Shown here: positions 1 through 12,137 of the stretch, in pieces
Position numbering within the stretch: position 1 is the stretch's first letter
How the letters are laid out: each line of letters begins with the position of its first letter
Origin: Callaeas wilsoni
Lineage: Eukaryota > Chordata > Aves > Passeriformes > Callaeidae
Direction of reading: 5' to 3'
Length of the DNA stretch: 64,000 nucleotides
NCBI GenBank assembly: GCA_013398955.1
Contig: VWPU01004207.1
Span: forward strand, 1-64,000
The notes under the pieces: generated by a model
What the model saw: only the letters and a program-made list of their open reading frames with translations
The model's database searches: none
What the model was told of the DNA's origin: nothing
Program-made: the position numbers and the translations under genes

Positions 1-3000
1 CAGCTACCAACTCCTGGGTTCCAACAGTGTTCAACCGATAAAAATTCCCAGAAGAGGAAGGTCAAGACATGTGTTTGTGTTTGGCCTTAAATACTCCTTG
101 GCCTCCTGGGCCCTTCCCCCAGGTGGGATTTCTGGTCACTTGGCCGCTCAGGAGCTGGGTTGGGAGCTCCAGGGGCAGGTGTGGAGTGTTACCTCTGCTG
201 TGTCAGGGACTGGTGGCCACTGCAGGGCTGGGACGCAGGCGCAGGGGGGTGTATGGGGCAGGGCACTGCCTCACCAGGGAAAGGCTGACCTGCCTCTGCC
301 ACACACACATGAAAGGCTTCGAGCCAGCAATCCTTCCAGGCTCTCACACCAGCACAGAAACATGTATCTATAATGTGGTGTGGCCTTATAATGTCTTCCT
401 GCCCAAGAATTTGGTTTTGGCAGTAGTGAGTTGTGAGACGCTTGCCATTATTTTCCTGTTTCTTTAGATAACAAAGTGGTTAAACTGTTCCACTGCGTGA
501 CAGTATTTTTCTTTAGAAAACTGTGATTAGTGGAGATACTGGTTTGGTTTATGCATAAGATAAAATAATTACTTTTGGATAACAAGTACCAAAACAACAG
601 AATTGTAAATCATTCGGGTTTGAACAGGAGCCCACTACAGTCCCTAAACACTATCCTTTGATGGATATATGAGGAGATGGAGAGGATTTCTGAGGAAATC
701 ATCGGAGTCTCACTGCTTTGACAAACAGCAAGTGTTAATCCCTTATTTAATCTTGTGTCTCAAGGCAGACCATACCCGTGTTTTCTGTAGACTTTTATGT
801 ACCCTTTCTGACTTTGGATATGCCATGTAAAAGTAATCATGCCTCCTCTAAGACAACAGTTGCCTAATCTTTCCAGTGCCTTTCTTTGCAGAAGTAAATG
901 CCTTCACACCACCCACACACCCCAGGAGAGCAGCCTTCCCCCCACTCCCTGCCTCTGCTACAGTAGCAGCGACATCCATTTGCCTTCAATTACAGAGTTA
1001 AGGATGTTGTTGTCACAGCTGAAGGTGATGTTAAGCATCCCACATCATCACTTGTCTCTTCCCATTATTGCTTCTAGACCTCTATGTTGAAGCTTCTCAA
1101 TGCATCCTCTTATGTAGCTGAAGCTTTGGTTTAATCTGGTTTGGCCTTATTGATTTGGTTGTTCTGTTTGGTTTTGTAAAATTTATTCCTGTTGGGATTC
1201 TTAAATGTGACTAATATGGAAGTCATATACTCTTATTAAACCAGAGCCTTGTCTAGAATAACCGTAAAACCAAAACATTTAAAGAAAGTCTGCCTATCCA
1301 TTTTATTAATAATCATACCATCCCCTGTTTGTAGAATGTTCATTGCTAATCCTCATCTATTTACTTCGGAGAAAGTTCTCTCTTGTCCTTCCTGATTATT
1401 TGCTTGTCTTACATCTACCTATTAATTCCACATATTTATGCAACAAATATTCCAGCAGTCAAATTACCCCCATTATTCATAAGCTGTTTCAAAGAAGCCA
1501 CGAATGTATTCTGATTTCTTACAAGAAGATCTAATTAATTAATTCTAAATGTTCTTTTATAGGTGGTATCAAGGCTATTTTCAGCAAAAGTTTCAATCTC
1601 TAATTGAAAACATACAGCTTTACCACCAGGACAAATGTGTAGATAAGATTACATCACAGTGCAATAATACTGAAGAGCCCTTGCTATAGCTGGACAAGAT
1701 ACAGATTTCATGCTGAGCAAGATGCAGACTCAGAACAAAAAGTTGCCCCCCAAAATTTCTTATTAATATAGTATGATGAAAACCCTTAGAAGACAACTCT
1801 AAACTGGGAAAACTTTGACTTTTTCATGGAAGCTGATAAATATTATAATGGTCAGAAATTGGTTGTCCATCAGAAATATGTGTCTATCAGGTACAAAATC
1901 AGCCATCTATAAGCATGGTGTCCTCTCTATTCCTGTTTATTTTTAAGAAAGACATTTGAGATGCTTGACTTCTGCAGAGTTCATGAACCCAAGGTCACTG
2001 AAGTTAGATGCATTTCTGTTAATATTCTTAGCTATTTTTAATATACATAGTTTATATCCTAAACAATGCCCACTTAATGCACTTTGTTTCACATAATTTC
2101 TTTTGTACACTTAGTAACCATGGAAAAGTCGCATACTGATCATTCTATTCTTTGAAGTATAAGATATGCATTTTGGACTTTTATTCTGTTAAATTTATTC
2201 GGTCTTGAAATAACTGTTTAATTGAGAACAGTTTGCTTTATGTGATCAACCATGGAATGAATGCATGTATATTATTTATGTACATATACATATATATATA
2301 TTTATGTACATATACATATATATATATATGTGTATATATATATATATATACTTTTTTTTGGCCTGGATTTTGAAACCAAGTACAGATCACAGTATTTTCC
2401 TTCTTCAAAAAGAGTGGAAAATATTGTGTAATATTATCCAAACTGAAGCTGGATCTACTCAGAATGCTTGTTTTTTAAACTTTCCATTAATGCGGGGGGT
2501 GGGGGGAGCATGTTTATTGTTTGATGCAAAGGACATAGATTTGCTTATTTTTATGTATGTTTTCATATTCTTTTATATGTCTTCTGGTCAACTATACCTT
2601 TGATGTCTAGCAGGAAAGTCTCACTTCTTTCCAGTCTTATATTTAAATGCTCTGGTGAGCTTGCATTACTTCTGACAATTTTCCCATGGACACAATCATT
2701 GTATATCTCATATATCTGCAGTTTGAAGTGCTTAATAGATTCAAAATCAGCCTTGTATAGCAAACTTTCTCTGTCAAGCTCAGTTAATTTATAAAGACAA
2801 GTATTAGGAGAATAGGAAAGAAATTTCCATTAGGGAAATCTGTCAGTAGAGAATGGCGTTTGAAAGTCATTAGGTACCATCATCTCTTCAAATGTTTTAG
2901 TAGTAGTAACTATTTTTTTTAATAGCAGTCTCCTACTGCTCCATCAGTCTGACTGGAAATCACAGCAGTTTCTAGTAACTGATACTTGTTCATCTTCCTT

Positions 3001-4360
3001 TTAACTGATTAAAATCCTCTTTTCAATCTGTAATGAGAAACACCTTGGTCCTGTATTCAAATCATAGTGTTCTTCTATCTTTGCATATTATTAAAAATAC
3101 TTCCTGGTAGTTACAATACGGCAATATATCATAAAATACACCTTGCTCTATATGATTTTTGTTTGGTTATATTTCCAAGTAGTTGAACAATTATCCATTC
3201 TGTAGGTTTATTTTTTTTCTGTCCAAAAACGCTGTTCCAAAATACTCCATCTTCAAAATTCCAGGTGGTCCCAAAAATATGTCTTTTTACTAATTATTTT
3301 AAAAGAGAAGCTACCTAAATAGGCCTAGGTTTGAACCAAACTCATTGCTCCCTTCCCCCCACAATCAAAATCCCACACATTTGACTAATCTTTTGGAGAC
3401 AAACCCCACAGCTTTTCAGAGTTGTTTTTCAAATGTGAATGCTTGATTTTAATTGTACGTTTAGACTTGGAGCACTTTAATTCAAGATGCTGTGTGCTTT
3501 TAATTTGTGTTGTCTTTTTTTCTCTGCATGTACTGTGTAGTCTGACCCTTCTTTGGGAGGAGATACTGCTGAAAATTCCTGGAACACTCATGTAAGATGC
3601 TTATCTCAAGAGGAAATAGATTTATGGAATTAAGATTAAAGGAATGCCTGTGACGGTAGATTGCATTCTAATACAAAGACAGTTTTGTTACTTTTAAATA
3701 TATTAGCTTTGAAAGTGGAATCCTAATGAAACAGTCTGTGCAAAATTCTTAGCAATTGCATCTAAACAGTTTTCTAAGTAAAGTAATTTAGGAAGTAGCT
3801 GGTGAAATCTATATGATACACTGCAATCTGCAGTTATATGGAATAAAGTCCACTTGGCTATCAGTTTTTACGTTAACTTCTACAAACAAAGAAATGTCCC
3901 CTAGCTCCAAAGTTTCTGAACCAGAGGTCATGAAATGCTGGAAGGGTAAACCAGATAGGTTTTGTGCATATTTTCTATGCTTTTGAGCTCTTTCTTAGGT
4001 ATGCATTATTGATCACTATCAAAGGCAGGATACTGGGCTAGATGCAGCTTTAATTCTATCTTCTGAAGAATACCACTTTAATAATATATTGAATTATTTG
4101 GACTTTATGCATATATTCCGTACTGTGAAGCTGTTCCATCTCTATGATGTAATGTAAATTGAAAATCCCTTTCAGAGAAGGAGGAAAATTCAGCCAGATC
4201 AAAATCTAATGCTCAAACAAGCCAAGAGTCTTCTCTCATTTGAAAACAAAATAAACCAAAATTTAGCACACTCCCCATACTTAGAATATATAATAAGTTA
4301 TGTGAAAAAAAGTCCAAGAACAAAAATGATTACTCTTTAAAAGTGCCTCCTAAATAGGAA
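1..4360. other. Upstream non-coding sequence, no gene recognised
   Basis: All open frames here are short, none shows a recognisable domain, and I see no convincing exon. The first 350 bases are somewhat richer in G and C than the rest. A G-rich run lies near 2,490-2,506. The TA-rich microsatellite at 2,263-2,350 is listed separately. In mammals the neighbour upstream of DGLUCY is RPS6KA5, but I found none of its exons here. Confidence 0.6.
2263..2350. repeat. AT-rich microsatellite (TA and TATG-type)
   Basis: Alternating TA runs are interspersed with TATG, TACA and TTTATG units, and the segment repeats internally (a block with 'gtacatatacatatatata' occurs twice). The short open frames crossing it on both strands encode only Tyr/Ile/Met-rich strings and are artefacts of the repeat. 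Confidence 0.9.
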
Positions 4361-4625
4361 TAGTGTAGAATGGTTTGGGTCGGAAGAGACCTGGAAAATC
4401 ATCTAGTTCCAATCCCTCTGCCACAGGCAGGGACACCTTCCACTAGAACAAGTTTCTCAAAGCCCCTTCCAAACCAGTCTCGAGCACTTCCAGAGACAGT
4501 CGAGACAGAACCTGGGTCAATGCTTCACCATCCTCTCAGGAAAGAATTTCTTCTTAATATGTAACCTAACCCTACCTTCTTTCAGTTTAAAGATATTACC
4601 CTTTGTCCTATCAAATTCCAAGTGT
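4361..4625 (-). mobile_element. CR1 LINE fragment (3' end, minus orientation)
   Basis: The segment begins with 'tagaatggtttgggt' and continues through the familiar CR1 3'-end series (a 'gaagagacct' match, 'atctagttccaa', 'caggcagggacacc', 'ccactaga', 'ctcaaagccc'). It fades out near the 'tttcagtttaaagatatt' and 'cctatca' blocks. On the plus strand this is the reverse complement of the CR1 3' end, so the element points left and is 5' truncated on its right side. Confidence 0.85.
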
Positions 4626-5600
4626 GGATATGGAATTTTAAGGTACATTATTACAATTTCCTATCTGGCATGTATACAGAAACCAGGAAAAAGGATCAAA
4701 GGATCAATGGCTGCTAAGCAGACAAAACCAGAGCTAAACCTTATTTCTGAACTGTATGGTTCATCAGTACTAGATGTAACATATTTTATATCAAGGTTGT
4801 TAGCTTGTTTTATACATGTGTTTATAAAAAGCAAGTGTATTGCTTATATATTTTTCTGCCTTTATGCTAACTTTTCTGTCACATCTTTCTTTACATAGAT
4901 CTGCATATAAGTTATGGCTTGTATGCAAACATGTATGCAGATAAAGTACAATACAGCAAATGTTTAAGCACTTAATCTGTCCTTGAACTCAATGGGACTA
5001 ATTATCTGCTTATCTCTTTTACTTATATTCGTAGAAGTACTACAGGTTTGAGTCCTTAAACTGTAAGCTCTGTGGTATAGTTTTATGCATATTTACCTCT
5101 ACCATATCTGGGAACAAAACTCTAAAAACACTCATAATAATAGTAAAAGCTTCATCTCTTTTTTAATGTTGCTTCTATACAAAATGCAGGCTTAATTTTT
5201 GAATTAGAGTGCACCAAGATACCAATTACTGTAGCTTATTTATATCTTTAAAATATAAAATGAGGTGATACATGTGTAAAACATTTTCAGCCCATACCTT
5301 CATATTCTTTGGTAATGAAAATCAAAATTATGACATTAGCATCCCTTTCAAGCCAGCTAACTGATGCTGCAGCATTATGAGTCATCTCTTTTAACACCGA
5401 ACTGCGTTTTTAAAAAAAGTTTTAATGGTGATAAAAGGTTTGAGGGTGATATGTGTGGAGATCTTACTCTACCCATGGAACATAGGGAAATGCAGTAAAA
5501 GTTCAGGATTAACTCTATGAGCTAGAAATGTAACTCCATTTTTTCAACATCCTGAGCTCTTTGCTGATACTGCTCATGAGCACAGTGGTTTGAGATGTTC
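4626..5600. other. Non-coding spacer
   Basis: AT-rich sequence with short frames only. I see no exon, repeat family or structured RNA in it. Confidence 0.5.
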
Positions 5601-7330
5601 AGTCTGCCTGCTGTAACTGCACTGGACACAGTGGTGTATAGCATATAATTGTGTAAGGCACTGAATAGCTACAGAGTGAGAGTGTTTAGTCAACCGATAC
5701 CTGATCTAATCTGGCACCAGGAACTTAGATGTGAAGTTCTTCGCGTGGCCTGTGCCTGGACCTACAGCAGAGAAGAGCTCCTGAGCTGTTCCCTTGCACT
5801 TGCTGCACAGCCATGGTCCTGCTGCCACCAGTGGTGACACCCTGAGGGTGCCATGACAGAGTGACTGCATCAGAAACACCCACATGATACGGGATCAGGC
5901 TGCCCAGGACAGTTCAATAAGGGCCTGTATCCTTTCCCTCAGTTTAAAAGTGTAAGGTAATCGGCAATTTTCTTTCCAGAAGACAATGCTTCAGTTCAAG
6001 CCCACCTTTCTTCTATGCAGTAGGCACTATGGCAGCCTCTGGCTATGGTGTAACATTCTTTGCTTTGCCAAGGGCTGCTGTGGTGGATGAGGACAGTTGC
6101 CAGTGCAATTACATCACGTACTGGTCTTGAATGACTATTTTGAGTTCAGAAATGGTGAGGGCAACTGTTGGTACTCTGCAGCACCAACACACTGCTTGCA
6201 CAAGGTCTCTTCCCATGGTTAGTGTGATTGCCACTTGCCTATAAAATTAGTTAATTCCTGATTCCTGTGGATGACTGGACAATCAGGTCAGTGTAGCAAC
6301 ACTCATTTGCTTGGTTGAACTGCCCCATCATCCAGGTCTTCCATCACCCACATTACTGCCCAGCTGAGGTCCTCAAAGCTTCACATGCTGTAGAGTTTCA
6401 TACTTTCTCTGTATAGGCAGGGGAAGAAGAGTTAGGAATGATGTACAGATCTTCATTTGGGCCCACCACAAGGGGCTTTGACTGTTTGGGATTATAACTC
6501 ATTCATTCTATAAGTTCTTGTTCACAAGTTCAGGGATGGTGACGATTATTGTTGATTATTTATGGGGTCTGTGATACAGTCTACCAAATAAGTGTGTAAC
6601 ATCTGTGGTTTTCAGAGCTTGGACATCTTCACTAGGGACAAAGCAGCACTCTTCTCCAAAAGGGCTGTGGTGTTGTCAGCCTTAGACTGTGTGTCTAATT
6701 ACTGATAGCAGTGCTCATTGCTATTCCTTTTCATTGTACTGCTCTACTAAGTGTTGGTCAAACACGCCCTGACCTCTTGCAGATAGAGGGCAAATGCGTC
6801 TGCAGGTGCCTGGCTGCTCCAAACAGGCCATTGAGGGCAGTGTCCAGATCATCATGACAACTATAGTCACCACATAACGCCACAGTTGTCAGGTATGCAT
6901 TAATGAAAGCATAGTAATGCAGCCATAATTTGTCCATAATTTGGAGCCTTTCAAGTTAGGATGGATGCTGCAGAACAAAGTTGTCCAGGTATCCTTGATG
7001 CAAATTAACATTTATTACAGGGGCAGTGTGGATGCTCCAAGACAAAATTGCAGTCCAAATGCAGACCATTTGCTATCACATAGTACAGTTGCTAACAGCA
7101 ATTTACCTATACCTACTCCTGAAATTGTAGTGAGGTATTCTTGGAGATCCTGCCACAGATTCATCTGATTGTCCATATAGCACTACTTAAGCCTGGAAGT
7201 TCGTCAGGGAAATGATGCTCTGTCCTTTTGAGCTGTTCCCAGTACTACTTGGTCTAGGAGCTGAAGGAAGCAGTGGAACAATGAAAGTTAATATCTCTTC
7301 ATCACAAGTATGTGTGGAGGCAGATATATT
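5600..7330 (-). other. Unidentified decayed block, left of an LTR-like segment
   Basis: This stretch is more GC-rich than its surroundings and contains few simple repeats. On the minus strand several stretches read as protein-like sequence for 30-60 residues before a stop or frame change, for example near 6,930-6,740 and near 6,670-6,560. That pattern suits an old broken coding region such as a decayed retroelement, an endogenous viral fragment or a processed pseudogene. I do not recognise the family, and no diagnostic motif such as an intact reverse-transcriptase box is visible. Coding-looking stretches of this length can also arise by chance. Confidence 0.3.
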
Positions 7331-7444
7331 AATACGCCGGCAGGCTGGCAGGGCTGGGGGGGGCCGCAGCTTGGTCCGGGTGTGTCCCACCCAAAGGTAG
7401 AACACCCCGTGGCACCTTGGTGCCTCGCTTGCCAGCCTCCCAGC

Positions 7445-7970
7445 CTGTGCGGTGGAGGACACGAAGCCTAGCGTGCCTGGGGCTTGTGGATACCCCAGGC
7501 ATGGCCAGAAAAAAATGAGCAGAGGTGGCCCTTTGACCGATGTTCCAACGGTTTATTGCAGAAGCTTCCTCGAAGGGGACCGGATACGAAGAGAGCAAGA
7601 CAAGAGACTGAGGGGCTTTTTAAAGGGATACAGGGAAGGGGGCGGGGTAACACCGCAGGGACCCATAGGGAGAGGAGAAAGGGGGGACAGGCCAGGACAC
7701 CTTCCCTTAGGGGACACATGGGGTGTCTGTCAACTGTAGACAGAACCACCCCGCAGGAATCCTAGGAATTCAAAGGCAGAAGCCACCTTCACCGAATGGG
7801 GTTTTACTCTTTGGTACCAGCCCACCAAACCTCTGTTTCTGGGCTCTGTGGCCCCCTGGTTGGTTCATTCACCACAACAGGCAGAGATGTCTGTTCTTGG
7901 TAGTTTGGAGAGGTACGATTCACTGGAAGCTCCCCACACACAACCTACTGAGACACCCACTTCTCAAGGA
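7445..7970 (-). mobile_element. LTR-like segment (probable endogenous retroelement LTR, minus orientation)
   Basis: Read on the minus strand, the order of signals is that of an LTR. A U3-like tract comes first, then a TATA-like element (plus-strand CTTTTTAAAG at 7,616-7,625). About 60 bases further on lies a poly(A) signal AATAAA (plus-strand TTTATT at 7,552-7,557), followed by a GC-rich U5-like tract. A short R region would fit between the two signals. I could not find matching target-site duplications or clear TG...CA ends, so both borders are approximate. It may be a solo LTR or the LTR of the decayed block beside it. Confidence 0.5.
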
Positions 7971-9300
7971 CACTAACTTTGTGTAAACACATGGGCTGCA
8001 ATCATTTCTTTAGTGACCATCGCTGAGGAGAATTGCTTCGTGAGCAGTGGTGGGTGCAGTGACAGCCCCTGCTGGCAGACATGTGAACACAAAAGGAATG
8101 GTGTAATCCTGGAGGTATCTTGAATGAACTGACAGGAGGAACATGGCACATTTTTGGGAGCATGGTTCTATTTTTATGATGTGTAGGTGGCAGAACATCA
8201 CTTACCTGCTTACCTTCAGATGGAATTCCTTGGTAGGAATGAGCACCCCATGAGCCCTGTGACCATGCACGATACGACTGGGCGTAACCTAGGTGGTGAC
8301 ATATCTTCTTATCAAAATAAGCACCTGTGGCTGCTGCCTTGCCAACAAAGCAGTACTTTGTCCTGTGGACTTCCACCTCCTTTTCTTCTGAATAAGACTG
8401 GAAAGAAAGGTTTCCCTTACTTTAGGGGGTTGTATCCAGCCAGTGCCCATCACCTTGGCTACTGTGTGCAGTGTTAGCTGGCCAGTGCTGCCACAGGCAC
8501 TGGTGGCCTGCAGCAAGGTCCCCCTGCATTCTTGGGCTGTCTTGGTGCCAGAAGAGGCCAAGATAGAGAGCTGCTATCTGCGCAGTTCCAGCCCAAAGAA
8601 CTGTGGAGCAATTCTAAAGATCTGTAGCACAGCATAGATTGGGAAACAATATTTAAATACCACCCTCATGCCCTCGTGGTTTTTTCAACTTCTTGAAGCT
8701 GAATAAGCCTATCTTGTCGTCTTGTATGAAAACAACCTTTGGTGGATCATTCGCAGTCTCTTCTTGCTACTGGTGAGTATTCCTGTCAGCAAAGTCAAAG
8801 CCATGAAAGTAGCAGTTTTAAATCTTGATGATATTCTTAGTCTCCTGTTAGGTGTATACTGTATCTTGCCAAAGGTGCATATAGATGAGGTGGCTGTTCT
8901 AAAACTTGTTGGTCATAGGTATTTGTAAGGTGATGAGGCAGGAAGGCAGGTATTAGGATATGGCCCAAGGGGTTGGAAGGGTGTGTGAAATCATGAGGGC
9001 TCATCCTTTGCAGGATATAAAAGCCCGAGCAACTGGGATTTTGCATAGGTTGTGCTCATGTAAGGGCAGGGCCCAATGTGAACTGTTCTTTAGTCTCTGC
9101 CCATATTTCTCTGAGAAACAATTTATTTTGTCCCAGAGAAGAAGCTGAGCGTAAAGTAATACCAATGCAGTGGTCACAGTAGTATACAGTGCTGTCTGAA
9201 ATGGCTGCTTTGAAACTGGTAAATGCTTTCTGTTATTTTTTCTTGATATATTGAGAGAAAGTGGATGTTGTGTACTTTTTTGCAAATAAACAAGATTGAG
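7971..9300 (-). other. Unidentified decayed block, right of the LTR-like segment
   Basis: Like the stretch left of the LTR, this part is richer in G and C and gives several broken minus-strand reading stretches, for example about 9,285-9,001 and 9,046-8,837, which lie in successive frames. It may be internal sequence of the same element as the LTR, or one older insertion split by the LTR. No family was recognised. Confidence 0.3.
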
Positions 9301-12062
9301 TCAAAGACACATTGATTCTATCATCAATTTCATATCTTGACATAATCTGCAGGATCTCAAGTATAGGCTGGCTGCTTTAAGCAGCAGACAGAACACTAAT
9401 GGAAGCTAATTTAAATTTCTATTTGCAGCCCTCATCTAAAGGTGCATAAACTTCAAACGCAAATACCGTATATTTCAAATGTAAAGTTAAATAATAATTT
9501 GCTGGAGGAATCACTGTCTGAAAATACACAACACACTCCCCTTTTGGAATGATACACAAAGATCTTCTGTGCTTTGAAATGATTCATAGCAGATGGGAAG
9601 AAAAAGGATCATTAATTGATTCTTCAAATAAAAGATCACAAATGTAACTGAGAGATTCTGTTGGAAAATCAAATGGACTAAATTTTCAGAGAAGCTTGTG
9701 CTTTTCACAGAAGTCTGCTGGCAGAATTTAAAATCAGCTTGATGATTAAACAGCAGGTCATTTAAAGTGTGTTTACGTTAACAAGCCTCTGTAACCATAT
9801 TCTTACTAGGGCAAGGCATGGTACACAAAGAGTCTGTTAGATTATAATTAGTTTAGATTACTTTCCATTATGTATTGGTAAAGGCAGCCCATGGGCTGGC
9901 TCGTGTTTCAGGTTACCCTGCCGTTCCAGTTCGTGCAGCAGTAGCTTTGGGTAAGGCATCTGCGTGACAATATCTAGAAAACCCTGCCAGCAGTTTTAAG
10001 TGACCCTTGCACTTTTTTGGCCCATGATCTCGTACATGCCACCACCCATTCTTTATTATCAAACTTTAAACTCACAATAGGACAAAAGTGATATAAGCAA
10101 TGCAAGGTTGTATTTCGTAAGAGTCTTTGGGTTCTTTGCATGCAAGTCTCTAGATTAGGCTGCATTAAACCATATTCTTATCAGTCTATCAGTACCACTG
10201 GAGAAACAGACCTGTAATATGTAACACCAGAAATTAGTGTTAACTACTTTGCAGTGTTCAAACCTGTTTATTACCCTTATCACCTGTACTTTATACAGGC
10301 TGTGTGTTCTCATGTGTTCCATTTTTGAAACCACAGAAATGCTCTGTTTTTACCTCTATTTCATTAATTCCCCTTATATGTGTGAAGGCAAAGTAGTCAC
10401 ACTGACACTTCTGAAGAATGTTTTAATCCTTTGTGCTTTTACATAATTTCTTGATTCGTTTTTATCTGGTGTGGTTTAGCCCAGCAGTATGGACCCGCCC
10501 ACTGCGTCTCAAAGTGTAATGTCCCTGACACTTAAATGACATTTTTCCATTTTCTTGTGTAATGAATAATTTACGATGTGGGCCTGTAAAGAATCTATGT
10601 TCGTATTTTAAATATCTGCAAAATTTACAGATTCACCTTTTCATTTTGAAAGATCTAAGGTAATATAAAATGTTTCACTTACTGCTCTTCCTTCTTTTTC
10701 CATAAAGAGCTTATGTTCTGCAGATTATAAAAACATTTTATAAACTATGGCTTGTAAGATATAACAAGATATAACTTTGTGAGGCTGGTTGGTGATTCCA
10801 CTGTCAGAAATTAAGATGGAAATAATTAGAAAAACTATGCTTAAGCCAAGCCTGTCTGTAATATTAAAAGATATATATAGATACACATATGAGTATAGGT
10901 AGGGTCAGAGGAGTCTAAATCTTACAAGTCTGGGAAAACATTTGTGAATTTATTGTGTATTATGATTTCTGATGTTAGACTATTTTATCTAACAGTAGGA
11001 ACAGGAAAAGCTCATTTAGATTAAAAATTGAGAGGTTAAGGTAGAACTGAGAAATACAGCAAGTATATAAATTAAGAAAAGCTAGTGAGAAGAGAGAAGG
11101 CATCCAAACTCCCATATTGCCAGAGGATGCAGTCAGACAAACCAAGGAAGCAAGTGCTACAAAGTGCTACAAAGGTCAGTCCAGCTTGGAGTTATGGAGA
11201 TAGGAGTCTGAGCTCAGGGAGGAAAAGATACAGAGGTAAAGGCACACTGTAGACAAAGAGAAAGAAAATAAGGAATAGTCTGGAAGATACAAAGAAGCTA
11301 CTCTGTCCATCATGCAAATAATCTGAAACACAGGGCAATCTCTTTATTAAATCTTGTCTGGAACTACATTTTTCTTGCTTCTTGTCTTCCTCTCAACATG
11401 CTTTTTTCCTTGCATGAGTTGTGGAGTTTGGGGGAAGTAGAGCATATTCTTTACAATCAGTTACAAAGCTGAGGCTTAGAACCAGTTCCATTCCAGTCAC
11501 CTCAGCAAAGATTGGCACAGCATTGCACTCAGTCACCTGTATTCAACTAGTGCTCTGAGAGCAGCATGTAGAAATGGTTAATGACTTAGAGCTTCAAATG
11601 GCAACCAGAGATCACAATTTCAAATAAAAAGATATTCACCCTCCAAATCTGGCTTTCTTGAAAATTTTTATTGTCTTGGTAATGAGATATTTTGAAAATC
11701 ATCTGGCCCAAATTAATCAGATAGTGTGCATCCGCTTAATTCTACTGAAGTGGTGCTGCCCAAGTATTCACTGAATGAAGATGTCAACTAACAGTTTCAT
11801 GTTACTTATTACAGCCAGACCCAAGATCTGTTTAGAACTTTTACCAAAACTGTACTGTGCTTTTACCAAACTGTACTTCCTGACTGCCACTTTGATGTTT
11901 TTTCTTGAATGTTTATATATATCTTTATAACATAATGTCATTTCAATACAATATTGTTCCTGACAAATTGTTTGAGTGTTCTGAACTACTGATCTGGCAT
12001 AAGCTAAACGCTCATCACTGCCTGATTACACAGCTCCTTACATCATTTTCATCTCTTTTCAG
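9301..12062. other. Non-coding spacer upstream of the DGLUCY leader exon
   Basis: AT-rich sequence without a recognised exon, repeat family or RNA gene. No obvious CpG-rich promoter is present, so the true transcription start of DGLUCY is either not recognisable here or lies outside the window. Confidence 0.5.
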
Positions 12063-12137
12063 CTTTGAAGTTTCATCATCCTTGTCAAGATCTGGAAGTG
12101 CAGCTCTCAATATGGTGGGCCCACAAATCGGTAGTGG
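12063..12137 (+). other. Candidate 5' untranslated exon of DGLUCY
   Basis: A 75-base segment is bounded by a good acceptor ('catctcttttcag' ending at 12,062) and a perfect donor (GTAAGT at 12,138-12,143). It lies 3.4 kb upstream of the first coding exon on the same strand. Joined to 15,545 it would carry a short upstream frame from the ATG at 12,112 that ends at 15,563, overlapping the main start codon. It could also be a coding exon of an unrelated transcript. The assignment rests on splice-site quality and position only. Confidence 0.4.

Noticed and set aside
2238..2603. Tyr/Ile-rich open frames on both strands
   Set aside because: They are produced by the TA-rich microsatellite.
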